Shown: positions 7,530 through 17,152, counted from the first letter of the stretch. The stretch: DNA of 64,000 bases from SSSZ01 sp016790965 (GCA_016790965.1 JAEUNZ010000045.1:31457-95456); one strand, 5' to 3'. Translations and numbers: made by a program. Notes: generated by a model not told the origin, from the letters alone.

Positions 7530-9296
7530 CTACTTCCACGCATCCTTCAGCGTCACCGCCCGGTTGAACACCGGGGCACCGTCCCGGGAATCCACCCGGT
7601 CGGCGACGAAATAGCCGTGGCGTTCGAACTGGAAGCGCTCTTCGGGCTGGGCAGCTTTGAGTGCCGGTTCCAGTTGGGCGGTGATGACGATCTTGGACTG
7701 AGGATTGATGTCGTCCAGGAAATCCCGCTCGCCGGCTCCGGGAGCGGGCACTTTGAACAGTCGGTCGTAGAGCCGGATTTCCGCGGTGTAGGCGGAAGCG
7801 GCGCAGACCCAGTGCAGATTGCCCTTGACCTTGACGCTGTCGGCGCCCGGGGTGCCGGATTTGGTGTCCGGCAGGTAATCGCACAGCACGGCGGTGACGC
7901 GGCCGGCCGCATCCTTCTCGCAGCCGGTGCACTTGACCACGTAGCCGTAGCGCAGCCGGGCCATGTTGCCGGGGTAGAGGCGGTGGTAGCCCTTGACGGG
8001 GTCTTCCATGAAGTCCTCGGCCTCGATCCACAGCTCGCGGCCGAAGGGCAGGTCGCGCTTGCCCAATTCCGGCTTCAAGGGATGGTTGGGGGCCTGGCAG
8101 GTTTCGCTTCGGCCCTCCGGGTAGTTGGTGATGATGAGCTTCAGGGGGTCGAGGACCGCGATGCGGCGTTGGGCCGCTTCGTTGAGCACTTCTCGCTGGG
8201 CGTCCTCGAACAGGCCGTATTCGATGAGGGAATCGGACTTGGAAACGCCAATGCGCTCGGCGAAAAGACGGAAGCCCTCCGGCGTGTAGCCGCGGCGCCG
8301 GGCGCCGACCAGGGTGGGCATGCGGGGATCGTCCCAGCCCTCGACGTGCTTTTCCTCCACCAACTGAATGAGCTTCCGCTTACTCAGCACGACGTAGGTG
8401 AGGTTGAGGCGGGAGAACTCGATCTGCTGGGGCAGCGGGCGCTGCAAGAGGCCCCCTTCGGCGAGGCGCTCCAGGAGCCAGTCGTAGAAGGGGCGCTGGT
8501 CCTCGAACTCCAGGGTGCAGATGGAGTGGGTGATGTTTTCCAGGGCGTCTTCGATGGGGTGGGCGTAGGTGTACATGGGGTACACGCACCAGGCGTCGCC
8601 GGTGTTGTGGTGGGTGGCGTGGCGGATGCGGTAGATGGCCGGGTCGCGCAGGTTGATGTTGGGTGAGGCCATGTCGATTTTCGCCCGCAGGATATGGGCG
8701 CCGTCGGTGAATTCGCCGCCCTTCATGCGGCGGAAGAGGTCGAGATTCTCTTCCGCGCTGCGTTGACGGAAGGGGCTGTCCTTGCCCGCCTCGGTGAGGG
8801 TGCCGCGCTTGGCGCGCATCTCTTCGGCGCTCTGGCTGTCCACATAGGCGTGGCCGGACTGGATGAGGTATTCGGCGAATTGATACATCCAGTCGAAGTA
8901 GTTGGAGGCGTAGTAAAGGTTGGTTTCGCCACCCTCCACCCAGGAACAGCCTAGCCATTGCACGGCGTCCACGATGGAATCCACGTATTCCTGTTCTTCC
9001 TTCTCCGGGTTGGTGTCGTCGAAGCGTAAATGGCAGCGGCCGCCAAACTGCTGGGCGAGGCCGAAGTTAAGCAGGATGGATTTGGCGTGGCCGAAATGCA
9101 GGTAGCCGTTGGGCTCCGGCGGGAAGCGGGTGCGAATCCTGGCTGGGTCCAGTGGGGCGGCGGCGTGGTCGGTGGCGGCGCCGGGGTGGCCGGCCCAGCG
9201 GCGCTGGGCGTGCTTGCCGGCGGCGAGGTCGCCTTCGACGATGTTCTTGATGAAATTGGCGGCGGGGGCTGTTTCGGGCTTGTTGGGGCTGCTCAC
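7530..9296 (-). CDS. glnS: glutaminyl-tRNA synthetase
   Basis: Charges tRNA-Gln with glutamine in the cytoplasm. Start chosen as GTG at 9296 because AGAGG lies eight bases before it; an upstream GTG at 9338 lacks a site. 588 residues. Class I signatures are visible: the HIGH-type PEPNGYLHFGHAKS early in the chain and the KMSKS-type VLSKRKL in the middle, with FDDTNPEKE for specificity and a C-terminal anticodon-binding beta-barrel region. The presence of GlnS means direct charging rather than only transamidation. Confidence 0.97.
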   Translation of the reverse strand: MSSPNKPETAPAANFIKNIVEGDLAAGKHAQRRWAGHPGAATDHAAAPLDPARIRTRFPPEPNGYLHFGHAKSILLNFGLAQQFGGRCHLRFDDTNPEKEEQEYVDSIVDAVQWLGCSWVEGGETNLYYASNYFDWMYQFAEYLIQSGHAYVDSQSAEEMRAKRGTLTEAGKDSPFRQRSAEENLDLFRRMKGGEFTDGAHILRAKIDMASPNINLRDPAIYRIRHATHHNTGDAWCVYPMYTYAHPIEDALENITHSICTLEFEDQRPFYDWLLERLAEGGLLQRPLPQQIEFSRLNLTYVVLSKRKLIQLVEEKHVEGWDDPRMPTLVGARRRGYTPEGFRLFAERIGVSKSDSLIEYGLFEDAQREVLNEAAQRRIAVLDPLKLIITNYPEGRSETCQAPNHPLKPELGKRDLPFGRELWIEAEDFMEDPVKGYHRLYPGNMARLRYGYVVKCTGCEKDAAGRVTAVLCDYLPDTKSGTPGADSVKVKGNLHWVCAASAYTAEIRLYDRLFKVPAPGAGERDFLDDINPQSKIVITAQLEPALKAAQPEERFQFERHGYFVADRVDSRDGAPVFNRAVTLKDAWK

Positions 9297-9367
9297 TGGG
9301 GAAACCTCTGGGAATGGTGGCGGTATTTTAACCGTCACCCCGGGAGGAGCCGCTACAATTCCCGCCC

Positions 9368-9775
9368 ATGAACGCTCTGCACCATCTCACCCCCCTGAAC
9401 TTTCTGGCGGTTGGCGCTGGTGCCGCCCTGGGTGCCTGGTGTCGCTGGCTCCTGGGGCTTGGCCTCAATCCTCTTTGCGTCGCCCTGCCGCTGGGAACCC
9501 TGGTTGCCAATGTGATCGGAGGCTATCTGGTGGGCGTTGCGGTGGGGCTTTTCCACCTCAACACGCATTTCCCGGGAGCCTTGAAGCTCTTTGCCATCAC
9601 GGGATTTCTGGGCGGGCTGACGACCTTTTCCACCTATTCGGCCGAGGTGGTGGAGCGCCTTCTCGCCGGGCAGCCGGGCTGGGCCATCGGGCTGGCCTCC
9701 GTGCATCTGGCGGGCTCCCTGGCGGCGACATACCTGGGGCTGGTGACCGTGGGCGCCCAACGCATCTGGGCTTGA
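9368..9775 (+). CDS. crcB: fluoride channel CrcB/FluC
   Basis: 135-residue inner-membrane protein with four hydrophobic helices; exports fluoride as a dual-topology dimer. The hallmark GFLGGLTTFSTYSAE (about residues 77-91) contains the phenylalanine box and the central Na+-site region, and an Asn in TLVANVIGG is the conserved pore residue. It is divergent from glnS with a 71-bp gap. No fluoride riboswitch is recognisable there. The TGA stop is also the left copy of the 3-bp direct repeat flanking the 159-bp element that follows. Confidence 0.93.
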   Translation: MNALHHLTPLNFLAVGAGAALGAWCRWLLGLGLNPLCVALPLGTLVANVIGGYLVGVAVGLFHLNTHFPGALKLFAITGFLGGLTTFSTYSAEVVERLLAGQPGWAIGLASVHLAGSLAATYLGLVTVGAQRIWA

Positions 9776-9934
9776 GAGCCTGTGAGAATTTCGTTCACCC
9801 CCGCTCGTCATGCCCAGCTGCGCCCGCTCGGCGTTGCCAATGCTCGCCATAGCCCGGGCTATGGCTGTGCTTGGCGCCTTGATCGCGTACACCTGTGCAC
9901 GCCGCTCGGGCGCGCCCGAAAAATTCACAGGCTC
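9776..9934. repeat. 159-bp inverted-repeat element, copy after crcB
   Basis: Starts GAGCCTGTGAGAATTTC and ends GAAAAATTCACAGGCTC, imperfect terminal inverted repeats of 17 bp. The direct repeat TGA stands on both sides (9773-9775, 9935-9937). The left TGA is the crcB stop. The centre holds a perfect 20-bp palindrome, GCCATAGCCCGGGCTATGGC. Near-identical copies are at 43189 and 57765. MITE-like, non-coding. Confidence 0.88.
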
Positions 9935-9940
9935 TGAGCT

Positions 9941-10258
9941 TCAGTGCCGCTTGTAACGGCGCCGGCTGAACAGGCGGGCCTTGGAGGCGCGGAAAACAAC
10001 CGCAGCGCAGAGACCGATGGTCAGAATTGGCGGCAGGAGGGCTTGCAGGAAAATGATGTCCTCGGTCATCCCCGCGCCATACATGGCCATGGATGCAGCG
10101 ATGCCGGCCAGGAGCAGGATGAAGATGGCAATGGCCTGGTAGGTCTCGTGGCTGCGGTAATTGCGCCGTGAGGTACGCCTGGACTGAAAGTAGAGCGGGA
10201 GGCCGGCTAGGGCGAGGACGACTTCCAGGCCGACGAGAAATTCGCCGTAGGGATCCAT
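9941..10258 (-). CDS. small integral membrane protein of unknown function
   Basis: 105 residues starting MDPYGEFLVG. Three hydrophobic segments (about residues 8-25, 43-62 and 71-90) and a basic C-terminus (RRRYKRH) predict an inner-membrane protein. The family is not recognised. It is divergent from hrpA, and its stop codon lies only 7 bp from the end of the 159-bp element, so it and crcB converge on that repeat. Confidence 0.7.
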   Translation of the reverse strand: MDPYGEFLVGLEVVLALAGLPLYFQSRRTSRRNYRSHETYQAIAIFILLLAGIAASMAMYGAGMTEDIIFLQALLPPILTIGLCAAVVFRASKARLFSRRRYKRH

Positions 10259-10382
10259 GATCGAAACACTTGGTAAATGGGACGGCTTCGAAAATAATCC
10301 CGGTCCTTTGGCCGGGGAAGGTGAAAATCCCGCTTTTCCAGCAAAAATCCCCGCGGAGACCGGCTTCACCCTGATCTTGGAC

Positions 10383-13300
10383 ATGCAGCCCCGTAACCCC
10401 CGCACCGGGCAGGCCGGTGCTCCACCCTCGCTCGACGACTGCCTTGCGGCGGACGCCCGGCGCCTGCGCGCCCTGGCCCGCGAGATGGGCCGGTCCGGCA
10501 CGCGGCGGGAGAAGACCCAGGCGGATTTTGCCCAATTGCTGGAGAAATCGAAGGCCGCCGTGGCTGCTCGCCGGGCACGCCTGCCCAAACCGCAATTCCA
10601 GGCCGATTTGCCGGTCAATGAGCGGCGGGACGAGATCGCTGCACTGATCGCCAAACATCAGGTGGTCATCGTCTGCGGCGAGACCGGTTCCGGCAAGACC
10701 ACCCAACTGCCCAAGATTTGCCTGGAGCTGGGCCGCGGTGCCCGGGGCCTCGTCGGCCACACCCAGCCGCGCCGCCTGGCGGCCCGCTCGGTGGCGACGC
10801 GCCTGGCCCAGGAACTGCAGACCCAGGTCGGCGCCGGGGTGGGGGTGAAGATCCGCTTCCACGACCGCACGGCGCCGGATTCCTGGGTCAAGCTGATGAC
10901 CGATGGCATCCTCCTGGCGGAGAGCCAGGGGGATCCCTACCTGTCGGCCTACGACACGATCATCATCGACGAGGCCCACGAACGCAGCCTCAACATCGAC
11001 TTCCTGCTGGGTTACCTGAAGCAGCTCTTGCCCCGGCGGCCGGACCTGAAGCTCATCATCACCTCGGCCACCATCGACGCCGAGCGCTTCTCGCAGCATT
11101 TCTCGAACGCCCCGGTGATCGAGGTTTCCGGCCGCCTCTACCCGGTGGAGGTGCGCTACCGGCCGGTGGAGGACCTGGAGAAGCAGGACGACGAGCGCGA
11201 CCTCTACGATGCCATCGTGGACGCCGTCAATGAACTGGCCCGCCTCGGCCCCGGCGATACCCTGGTTTTCCTGCCCGGCGAGCGGGAAATCCGCGAGGCC
11301 GCCGAGGCGCTCCGGAAGCGCCATCCGGCCCACGCCGAGATTTTGCCCCTCTTCTCCCGCCTCTCGGCCCAGGAGCAGGATCGCATCTTCAAGCCCGGCG
11401 GCGGCCGGCGCATCGTGCTGGCCACCAATGTCGCCGAGACTTCGCTGACCGTGCCCGGCATCCGCTACGTGGTCGATACCGGCCTCGCCCGGGTCAAGCG
11501 CTACTCCTACCGCAACAAGGTCGAACAGCTGCAGGTGGAGAAGGTCTCCCAGGCGGCGGCCCGGCAGCGGGCGGGGCGCTGCGGCCGGGTGGCGGCGGGG
11601 GTGTGCATCCGCCTCTACGACGAGGCCGACTTCAACGCCCGGCCGCCCTTCACCGACCCGGAAATCCTGAGGTCAAGCCTGGCCGGGGTGATTCTGCGCA
11701 TGAAGTCCCTGAAGCTCACCGACGTGGAGAGCTTCCCCTTCATCGAGCCGCCGCCGCCCAAGGCGATCGCCGACGGCTACGCCCTCTTGCAGGAGCTGGG
11801 GGCGGTGGACGAGGCCAACGCCCTCACCCCGGTCGGCCAGTCCCTGGCCAAGCTGCCCCTGGACCCACGCATCGGCCGCATGCTGGTGGCCGCCCGGGAC
11901 CTCGGCTGCCTCAAGGAAGTGCTGGTCATCGCCGCCGGCCTTTCGGTGCAGGACCCCCGCGAGCGACCCCAGGACCGCCAGCAGGCGGCCGACGAGAAGC
12001 ACAAGCAGTTTGCCGACGAGAAGTCGGAATTCCTCGCCTGGTGGAAGCTCTGGCAATGGTTCCAGCAGGCCGTCGAGCACAAGAAATCGAACAAGCAGCT
12101 GGTGGACACCTGCCATGCCCACTTTCTTTCCTACCTGCGCCTGCGGGAGTGGCGGGAGGTGCACACCCAGTTGCACGCCATGGTCACCGAGCTGGGGTGG
12201 AAGGAGAACCTACTGCCCGGTACTTACGAGGGCATCCACCAGGCGCTGCTGACCGGGCTGCTGGGCAACATCGGCTGCAAGTCCGACGAATCCGGCTACT
12301 ACCTGGGAGCCCGTGGCATCCGCTACCTCATCCATCCTTCCTCCCCGCTGCAGAAGAAGGCCGGGAAGTGGATCATGGCGGCCGAGATCACCGAGACCAC
12401 CAAGCTCTTCGGTCGCTGCGTCGCCCGCATCGAGCCGGATTGGCTGGAGAAAGTGGGCGCTCACCTGATCAAGCGCAGCACTTTCGACCCCCACTGGGAA
12501 AAGAAATCCATGCAGGTGTCCGGCTGGGAGCGCACCACCCTCTACGGTGTGGTCATCAACCCCAAGCGGCGCATCCACTACGGCCCCCTGGCCCCGGCCG
12601 AGGCGCGGGAGATTTTCATCCGCCAGGGCCTGGTGGGAGAGGAGATCGACGACGCCTTCGCCAGACGCTGGCCCTTCTTTCAGCACAACCAGAAGCTGAT
12701 TCGCGATATCGAGCACCTGGAGCACAAGCAGCGCCGCCAGGACGTGCTGGTTGACGACGAACTCATCTTCGCTTTTTACGACCATCTGATTCCCGAGGGC
12801 ATCCACAACGGCGCCACCTTCGACCACTGGCGGAAAGAGGCGGAGCGGGACAACCCCAAGCTCCTCTTCCTGGCCAGGGACGACCTCATGCGCCATTCCG
12901 CCGCCGGGGTGACGACGGAGGCCTTCCCCCACCATCTGAAAGTCGGCGGGGCGGAGTATGCGCTCAGCTACCACTTCGAGCCCGGCTCCCCCCGGGACGG
13001 CGTGACCCTGACCCTGCCGCTGGCGCAACTCAACCAGATTCCGGCGGCGCGCATGGAATGGCTGGTGCCGGGGCTGTTGAAGGAAAAGCTGGTGCAGCTC
13101 ATCAAGACCCTGCCCCAGAAGATTCGGGCGAAATTGGTGCCGGTGCCGGAATTTGTCGAGGAATTCATCGCCGCCGTCGGGGGCGACGAGAAGAAGATGG
13201 GCCAGGGCCTGATCGGGCCCCTCATCGATTACATCCTCGAAGCCCGGGGGCTGAACGCCCGCGGCTGGGCGGTGACGCCCGACGCCTTCCGTCCCGACGC

Positions 13301-14306
13301 CCTGCCCGACCACTTCTCGATGAACTACAAGCTCATCGACGAACACGGCCGCCAGCTCGACATGGGGCGCAGCCTGGTGCAACTGCGAGCCGATTGGGGC
13401 CGCGAGGCCAAGCAGGAGTTTGCCGAGCTGCATGAGACGCCCTCCCAGTACGCCAAGCTCACCGACTGGACCTTCGGCGAGCTGCCGGAGCTGATGGAGG
13501 TGCCGGTGGCGGGCCAGAAGGTGCTGGGCTACCCGGCCCTGTCCGACGAGGGCGAGACGGTGAGCCTCAAGGTCTTCGACAGCCAAGAGGAGGCGGAAAA
13601 GGTCCATCGTGCCGGCCTCTCCCGCCTCTTCATGCTCCAGTTCAAGGAACAGACGAAGTATTTCGACAAGAACGTCCCCGGCCTCACCCAGATGGCCATA
13701 CAATACATGGCCCTGGGCAGCGCCGACGACCTGAAGCGGCAGATCGTGGATCTCACTTTCGAGCGGGCCTGCCTCACCGAGCCCCTGCCTGCCGATGCCG
13801 CCGCCTTCAAGGCCCGCTGCGCCGAGGCCAAGGCCCGCCTGGGCCTCATCATGCAGGAGATCGCCCGCCTGGTGGGCACGGTGCTCAACGAATGGCAGGC
13901 GGTCACCAAGAAGCTGCCGGCCTTCAAGGCCCACGGAGCGGCGCTGGCCGACATCGAGGCCCAAATGAAGCGGCTGATGAGCAAGCAGTTCGTCACCGAC
14001 ACGCCCTTCGAGCGCCTGCAGCATTACCCGCGCTACCTCAAGGCCATCCAGGTTCGCCTCGACAAGCTGAAAGGCAATCCGGCCCGGGATGCACAGTTGA
14101 TGGGCGAGTACGGGCCGTTGTGGACCCACTACGAGCGGCGGGCCTTGCAGCTCGCCAAGCAGGCGACGCCGGACCCGCAGATCGAGCAATTCCGCTGGCT
14201 GCTGGAGGAGCTGCGCGTCAGCCTCTACGCCCAGGAACTGCGCACGCCGGTGCCGGTCTCGGTGAAACGGCTGCAAAAACAATGGGAAGGAATTCAGTAT
14301 GGATAG
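10383..14306 (+). CDS. hrpA: ATP-dependent RNA helicase HrpA
   Basis: 1307-residue DEAH-box helicase. Known HrpA acts on mRNA and on stalled ribosomes in the cytoplasm. Visible motifs are Walker A GETGSGKTTQLPK, DEAHERSLNIDF, SATID and QRAGRCGR, followed by helicase-associated and OB-fold regions and the long C-terminal extension typical of HrpA. The ATG at 10383 gives an N-terminus of the same length as E. coli HrpA; an upstream ATG at 10257 would overlap the divergent gene. The next gene overlaps its end by 8 bp. Confidence 0.95.
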   Translation: MQPRNPRTGQAGAPPSLDDCLAADARRLRALAREMGRSGTRREKTQADFAQLLEKSKAAVAARRARLPKPQFQADLPVNERRDEIAALIAKHQVVIVCGETGSGKTTQLPKICLELGRGARGLVGHTQPRRLAARSVATRLAQELQTQVGAGVGVKIRFHDRTAPDSWVKLMTDGILLAESQGDPYLSAYDTIIIDEAHERSLNIDFLLGYLKQLLPRRPDLKLIITSATIDAERFSQHFSNAPVIEVSGRLYPVEVRYRPVEDLEKQDDERDLYDAIVDAVNELARLGPGDTLVFLPGEREIREAAEALRKRHPAHAEILPLFSRLSAQEQDRIFKPGGGRRIVLATNVAETSLTVPGIRYVVDTGLARVKRYSYRNKVEQLQVEKVSQAAARQRAGRCGRVAAGVCIRLYDEADFNARPPFTDPEILRSSLAGVILRMKSLKLTDVESFPFIEPPPPKAIADGYALLQELGAVDEANALTPVGQSLAKLPLDPRIGRMLVAARDLGCLKEVLVIAAGLSVQDPRERPQDRQQAADEKHKQFADEKSEFLAWWKLWQWFQQAVEHKKSNKQLVDTCHAHFLSYLRLREWREVHTQLHAMVTELGWKENLLPGTYEGIHQALLTGLLGNIGCKSDESGYYLGARGIRYLIHPSSPLQKKAGKWIMAAEITETTKLFGRCVARIEPDWLEKVGAHLIKRSTFDPHWEKKSMQVSGWERTTLYGVVINPKRRIHYGPLAPAEAREIFIRQGLVGEEIDDAFARRWPFFQHNQKLIRDIEHLEHKQRRQDVLVDDELIFAFYDHLIPEGIHNGATFDHWRKEAERDNPKLLFLARDDLMRHSAAGVTTEAFPHHLKVGGAEYALSYHFEPGSPRDGVTLTLPLAQLNQIPAARMEWLVPGLLKEKLVQLIKTLPQKIRAKLVPVPEFVEEFIAAVGGDEKKMGQGLIGPLIDYILEARGLNARGWAVTPDAFRPDALPDHFSMNYKLIDEHGRQLDMGRSLVQLRADWGREAKQEFAELHETPSQYAKLTDWTFGELPELMEVPVAGQKVLGYPALSDEGETVSLKVFDSQEEAEKVHRAGLSRLFMLQFKEQTKYFDKNVPGLTQMAIQYMALGSADDLKRQIVDLTFERACLTEPLPADAAAFKARCAEAKARLGLIMQEIARLVGTVLNEWQAVTKKLPAFKAHGAALADIEAQMKRLMSKQFVTDTPFERLQHYPRYLKAIQVRLDKLKGNPARDAQLMGEYGPLWTHYERRALQLAKQATPDPQIEQFRWLLEELRVSLYAQELRTPVPVSVKRLQKQWEGIQYG

Positions 14307-15033
14307 TCTGGTCTTGGCCTTCATGCGCACCCTGGCCAGCCTGCGCGACCGCAAAGTCTGGGGCTACGTCCTGGCGCCGGCCGCTTTTTCCCTGGTGTTG
14401 TGGATCGCCCTCGCCTTCTGGGGCCTGGGCGTGTTCGTCGACTGGCTCCTCGGTCACCCGCCCATGACCCTCCTCACCGCCTGGGGGGTCGCCTGGCTGG
14501 CCCATATCCTCGCCTACCTGGGGGGCTGGATGGCCATCTTCGCCTGTGCCTACCTGACGACTTCGCTGCTGGCCGCGGTGATCATCCTGCCCCTGCTCCT
14601 GAAGCACCTGGCTACCACCGAGTACCGCGACGTGGCGGCCATGGGGCGGGACAGCTTCGTGGCGGCGACGGTCAATAGCGTGATCGCTTCCGTCCTCTTC
14701 GTTCTCGGCTGGCTGCTGACCCTGCCCTTCTGGCTCATCCCCGGCGCCTCCCTGGTGCTGCCTCTGCTACTCATGGCCTGGTTCAACCGCCGTACCTTCG
14801 CCTACGACGCCCTCTCCCTGCACGCCAGCGCCGAGGAGTGGCAGGCCCTGCGGCGGGAGCACAAGCGGCCTCTCTTCATGCTCGGCCTGACCTTGGCGCT
14901 GCTGGCCCATGTGCCCATCGTCGGCCTCCTGGTGCCGGCCCTGGCGGCGCTGTCCTTCGTCCATTTTGGGCTGGAAGCCCTGCGCCGCTCCCGGGGCGGC
15001 GCCGTTGTCACTATCGAGGGAGAACGGGTATGA
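14299..15033 (+). CDS. EI24-domain membrane protein (CysZ-like)
   Basis: 244-residue polytopic membrane protein of the EI24 family, which includes the sulfate transporter CysZ; the substrate here is not known. Hydrophobic segments lie near residues 22-48, 58-100, 133-160 and 195-230. Overlap with hrpA (8 bp) and a 4-bp overlap (ATGA) with the next gene suggest translational coupling in one transcript. No cysteine-biosynthesis genes are nearby, so a sulfate role is unproven. Confidence 0.85.
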   Translation: MDSLVLAFMRTLASLRDRKVWGYVLAPAAFSLVLWIALAFWGLGVFVDWLLGHPPMTLLTAWGVAWLAHILAYLGGWMAIFACAYLTTSLLAAVIILPLLLKHLATTEYRDVAAMGRDSFVAATVNSVIASVLFVLGWLLTLPFWLIPGASLVLPLLLMAWFNRRTFAYDALSLHASAEEWQALRREHKRPLFMLGLTLALLAHVPIVGLLVPALAALSFVHFGLEALRRSRGGAVVTIEGERV

Positions 15034-15800
15034 GTGGGTCGCGGGTCTTCGGTGCCGTCATCATCGGCGACGAAATTCTTTCCGGAAAGCGCCAGGACAA
15101 GCATTTCGAGCGTATCGCCGCCCTGCTGGGCGCCCGGGGGCTGCGCCTGTCCTGGGCCGAATACCTTGGGGACGACCGCCAGCGCCTTGCCGATACCTTC
15201 AAGCGCACCCTGGCTGCGGGCGACGTGGTCTTCTCCTGCGGCGGCATCGGCAACACCCCGGACGACCATACCCGCCAGGCGGCGGCCGCCGCCCTGGGTG
15301 TCGGGCTGGAAATCCATCCCGAGGGGGTGGAGGAAGCCAAGGTCCGCTTCGGCGACGACATGACCCCCCAGCGCCTGCAACTGGTCACCTTCCCGGCCGG
15401 AGCTCGAATCATCCCCAACCCCTTCAACCGCATCCCCGGCTTCATGGCCCGGGAACACTACTTCGTCCCTGGCTTTCCTCAGATGGCCCACCCCATGATC
15501 GAGTGGGCGCTGGAGACCTTCTACAAGGATCTGTTCCGGCCGGTGGCTGCTACGGTGGACAAGGCCTTCCTCCTCACCGGGCCAACGGCCTACGAAAGCG
15601 CTCTCCTCGACCTCATGGAGCGCATCGTCGCCACCTACCCGGCCCTGCGCCTCTTCTCCCTGCCGTCCATTCAGGGGAACGAGCGCCGCCACCTGGAACT
15701 GGGGGTGGAAGGCGACCCCGTGCTGGTCGATCGGGCCATGGAGGATATCCGGCTCGAGGTGGAAAGGCGCGGCATCACTTGGCGCTGGCGGGACGGCTAA
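15030..15800 (+). CDS. molybdopterin-binding domain protein (CinA N-terminal type)
   Basis: 256 residues with the MoCF/CinA N-terminal fold: GAVIIGDEILSGKRQD at the start and FSCGGIGNTPDDHT at about residues 69-82 form the pterin/nucleotide-binding loops. The C-terminal nicotinamide-nucleotide amidase domain of full CinA is absent, as in stand-alone proteins of this group. These proteins are proposed to act in nucleotide or cofactor repair. Start ATG overlaps the preceding stop. A strong terminator follows at 15806. Confidence 0.88.
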   Translation: MSGSRVFGAVIIGDEILSGKRQDKHFERIAALLGARGLRLSWAEYLGDDRQRLADTFKRTLAAGDVVFSCGGIGNTPDDHTRQAAAAALGVGLEIHPEGVEEAKVRFGDDMTPQRLQLVTFPAGARIIPNPFNRIPGFMAREHYFVPGFPQMAHPMIEWALETFYKDLFRPVAATVDKAFLLTGPTAYESALLDLMERIVATYPALRLFSLPSIQGNERRHLELGVEGDPVLVDRAMEDIRLEVERRGITWRWRDG

Positions 15801-15805
15801 ACGCG

Positions 15806-15831
15806 AAAAACCCGGCCGCAGCCGGGTTTTT
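15806..15831. terminator. bidirectional rho-independent terminator
   Basis: Stem AAAAACCCGGC / GCCGGGTTTTT with a 4-base loop lies between convergent genes, with A and T runs on the two sides, so it can serve both the plus-strand hrpA cluster and the minus-strand phasin. Confidence 0.9.
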
Positions 15832-15852
15832 CTTGCGGCGCCTGAGAGACGC

Positions 15853-16410
15853 TTACTTGCCCTTCTTGGCTGCGGCGGCGGTGGCGCTGGACTTGGTGGC
15901 CTTGGTGGCGACCTGGACGTTGGCTTCGGCGATGTCGGAAAGCTGCTTGGCCATGGAGGTCATGTTGTCGAAGGCCTTGGTGGAGGCATTGAGCATGGAC
16001 TTCATGGCAGCGGCGAAGACGTCACCGCCCACGGGGGCGCTGGCGGAGGCCTTCTCGACCGCGCTGGAGGCGTTCTTGGAGAAGCTGCTGTACTGGGACT
16101 CGAGGACGGAAGTGATTTCCTTCTGCATGGACGACACCAGGTCGTAGATGCTGCGGGAGTATTCGGTCCACTTGTCGACGTTGGGCTGGGCGAGCTGACT
16201 GTTCAGCTTGGCCATTTCTTTGGCGTCCTTGGCCTTCAGCAGTTGCTGGGTATTGGACACGGCGGAGTTGAAGAACTCGCGGGACGCGGCCATGTTGAGG
16301 GCGGTCAGTTGCTCCACGCCGCTGAAAGAGGTGCGCAGAAGGGCCATCATGACTTCGGCGTTGGCCTTTTGGGCGGCGGCGAGTTGCTCGAGATTCGGGG
16401 TAGTGCTCAT
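15853..16410 (-). CDS. phaP: phasin family protein
   Basis: 185-residue phasin that coats polyhydroxybutyrate granules. The phasin_2 pattern is seen in NLEQLAAAQKANAEVMMALL, then long amphipathic helices and an Ala/Lys-rich tail ending AAAAKKGK. It has no membrane segment. Its stop abuts a bidirectional terminator, and a terminator also lies between it and the second phasin, so it may be expressed separately or by readthrough. The two phasins share the plan SLAQPNVEK/QLAQPNVDK and are paralogs. Confidence 0.92.
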   Translation of the reverse strand: MSTTPNLEQLAAAQKANAEVMMALLRTSFSGVEQLTALNMAASREFFNSAVSNTQQLLKAKDAKEMAKLNSQLAQPNVDKWTEYSRSIYDLVSSMQKEITSVLESQYSSFSKNASSAVEKASASAPVGGDVFAAAMKSMLNASTKAFDNMTSMAKQLSDIAEANVQVATKATKSSATAAAAKKGK

Positions 16411-16467
16411 GGGTGGTTCCTCCGGAAAAGAGTGGTTATGGATGCGCTGTTTTCCTTGCTGGGGAGG

Positions 16468-16494
16468 AAAAACCCCCGCTCGAGGCGGGGGTTT
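16468..16494 (-). terminator. rho-independent terminator between phasin genes
   Basis: On the minus strand CCCCCGC-loop-GCGGGGG extended by A/T pairs is followed by TTTTT. It ends the transcript of the upstream phasin (16512-17060). Confidence 0.85.
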
Positions 16495-16511
16495 ATTATT
16501 TTTGCTTTGAT

Positions 16512-17060
16512 TTACTTCTTGCCCTTGGTCGTGGTGGACACGGCCTTGACGGTGGCGTTGGTCGCGGCGGCCACGTTGGCTTCGGCGAGTTCGGCAACCT
16601 GCTTGGCAGCCTTGTTCATGTTGTCGAAGGCGGAGTTGGCGGCGGCGATGGCGCTCTTCACGGCAGCGACGGCGACGTCGGAACCGGCGGGGGCGGACTT
16701 GGCAGCCTTGTCCAGCAGGGCGGAAACGGTCTTCTGGAATTCGCCGAACTGGGCTTCGACCATCTTGGACAGCTCTTCCTGGGTCTGGGCGGAGATTTCA
16801 TACACGGAACGGGAGTAGGCGACGGCCTTCTCGACGTTCGGCTGGGCCAGGGAGGCCTGGATGGACAGGGCTTCCTGCACGTCCTTGGCACCGAGGAGGG
16901 CCTTGGCGCCGGAAACGCCGTCTTCCAGGACGGAACGGGCGGTGTTCAGGTTGAGGGCGGCGATACGCTCGGCGGAAGCCAGGGCGGTGTTGGCCAGGGA
17001 GAGCAGGGAGTCGACAGTGGACTTGTTGGCGGAAGCGAATTGCTCGGGGGTGGTGAACAT
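16512..17060 (-). CDS. phaP: phasin family protein, second copy
   Basis: 182 residues, starting MFTTPEQFASANKSTVDSLL, typical of betaproteobacterial phasins. The middle part (QASLAQPNVEKAVAYSRSVY) is the conserved helix, and the end is ATVKAVSTTTKGKK. Granule-surface protein of PHB metabolism. The upstream region has two TGC-N3-GCA sites (17136-17152 and 17192-17214), in keeping with control by a PHB-sensing repressor, although no such regulator gene is in this window. Confidence 0.93.
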   Translation of the reverse strand: MFTTPEQFASANKSTVDSLLSLANTALASAERIAALNLNTARSVLEDGVSGAKALLGAKDVQEALSIQASLAQPNVEKAVAYSRSVYEISAQTQEELSKMVEAQFGEFQKTVSALLDKAAKSAPAGSDVAVAAVKSAIAAANSAFDNMNKAAKQVAELAEANVAAATNATVKAVSTTTKGKK

Positions 17061-17135
17061 GGCGTTACTCCTGAAGGGTTGAAATGCGGAAACTTCGAAA
17101 GCTTGGCAGGGCGCTCATCTGGCCTGGTCGGCGCG

Positions 17136-17152
17136 ATGTTGCACTGCATCAT
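17136..17152. promoter_or_regulatory. TGC-N3-GCA operator-like site upstream of phasin
   Basis: ATGTTGCACTGCATCAT is an 8+1+8 imperfect palindrome (7 of 8 pairs) with the core TGCACTGCA, the same geometry and core as the site at 4862-4878. It lies 76 bp upstream of the phasin ATG. Confidence 0.5.

Noticed and set aside
9297..9367. Fluoride riboswitch before crcB
   Set aside because: The gap is 71 bp and lacks the conserved pseudoknot sequence.
9776..9934. Short frames inside the 159-bp elements, recurring as MPSCARSALPMLAIARAMAV
   Set aside because: They recur because the repeat recurs; there is no ribosome-binding site and the reading frame runs into the flanking DNA.
12210..14354. 714-codon minus-strand frame opposite hrpA
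   Set aside because: Antisense shadow; hrpA is unmistakable and the frame resembles no protein.
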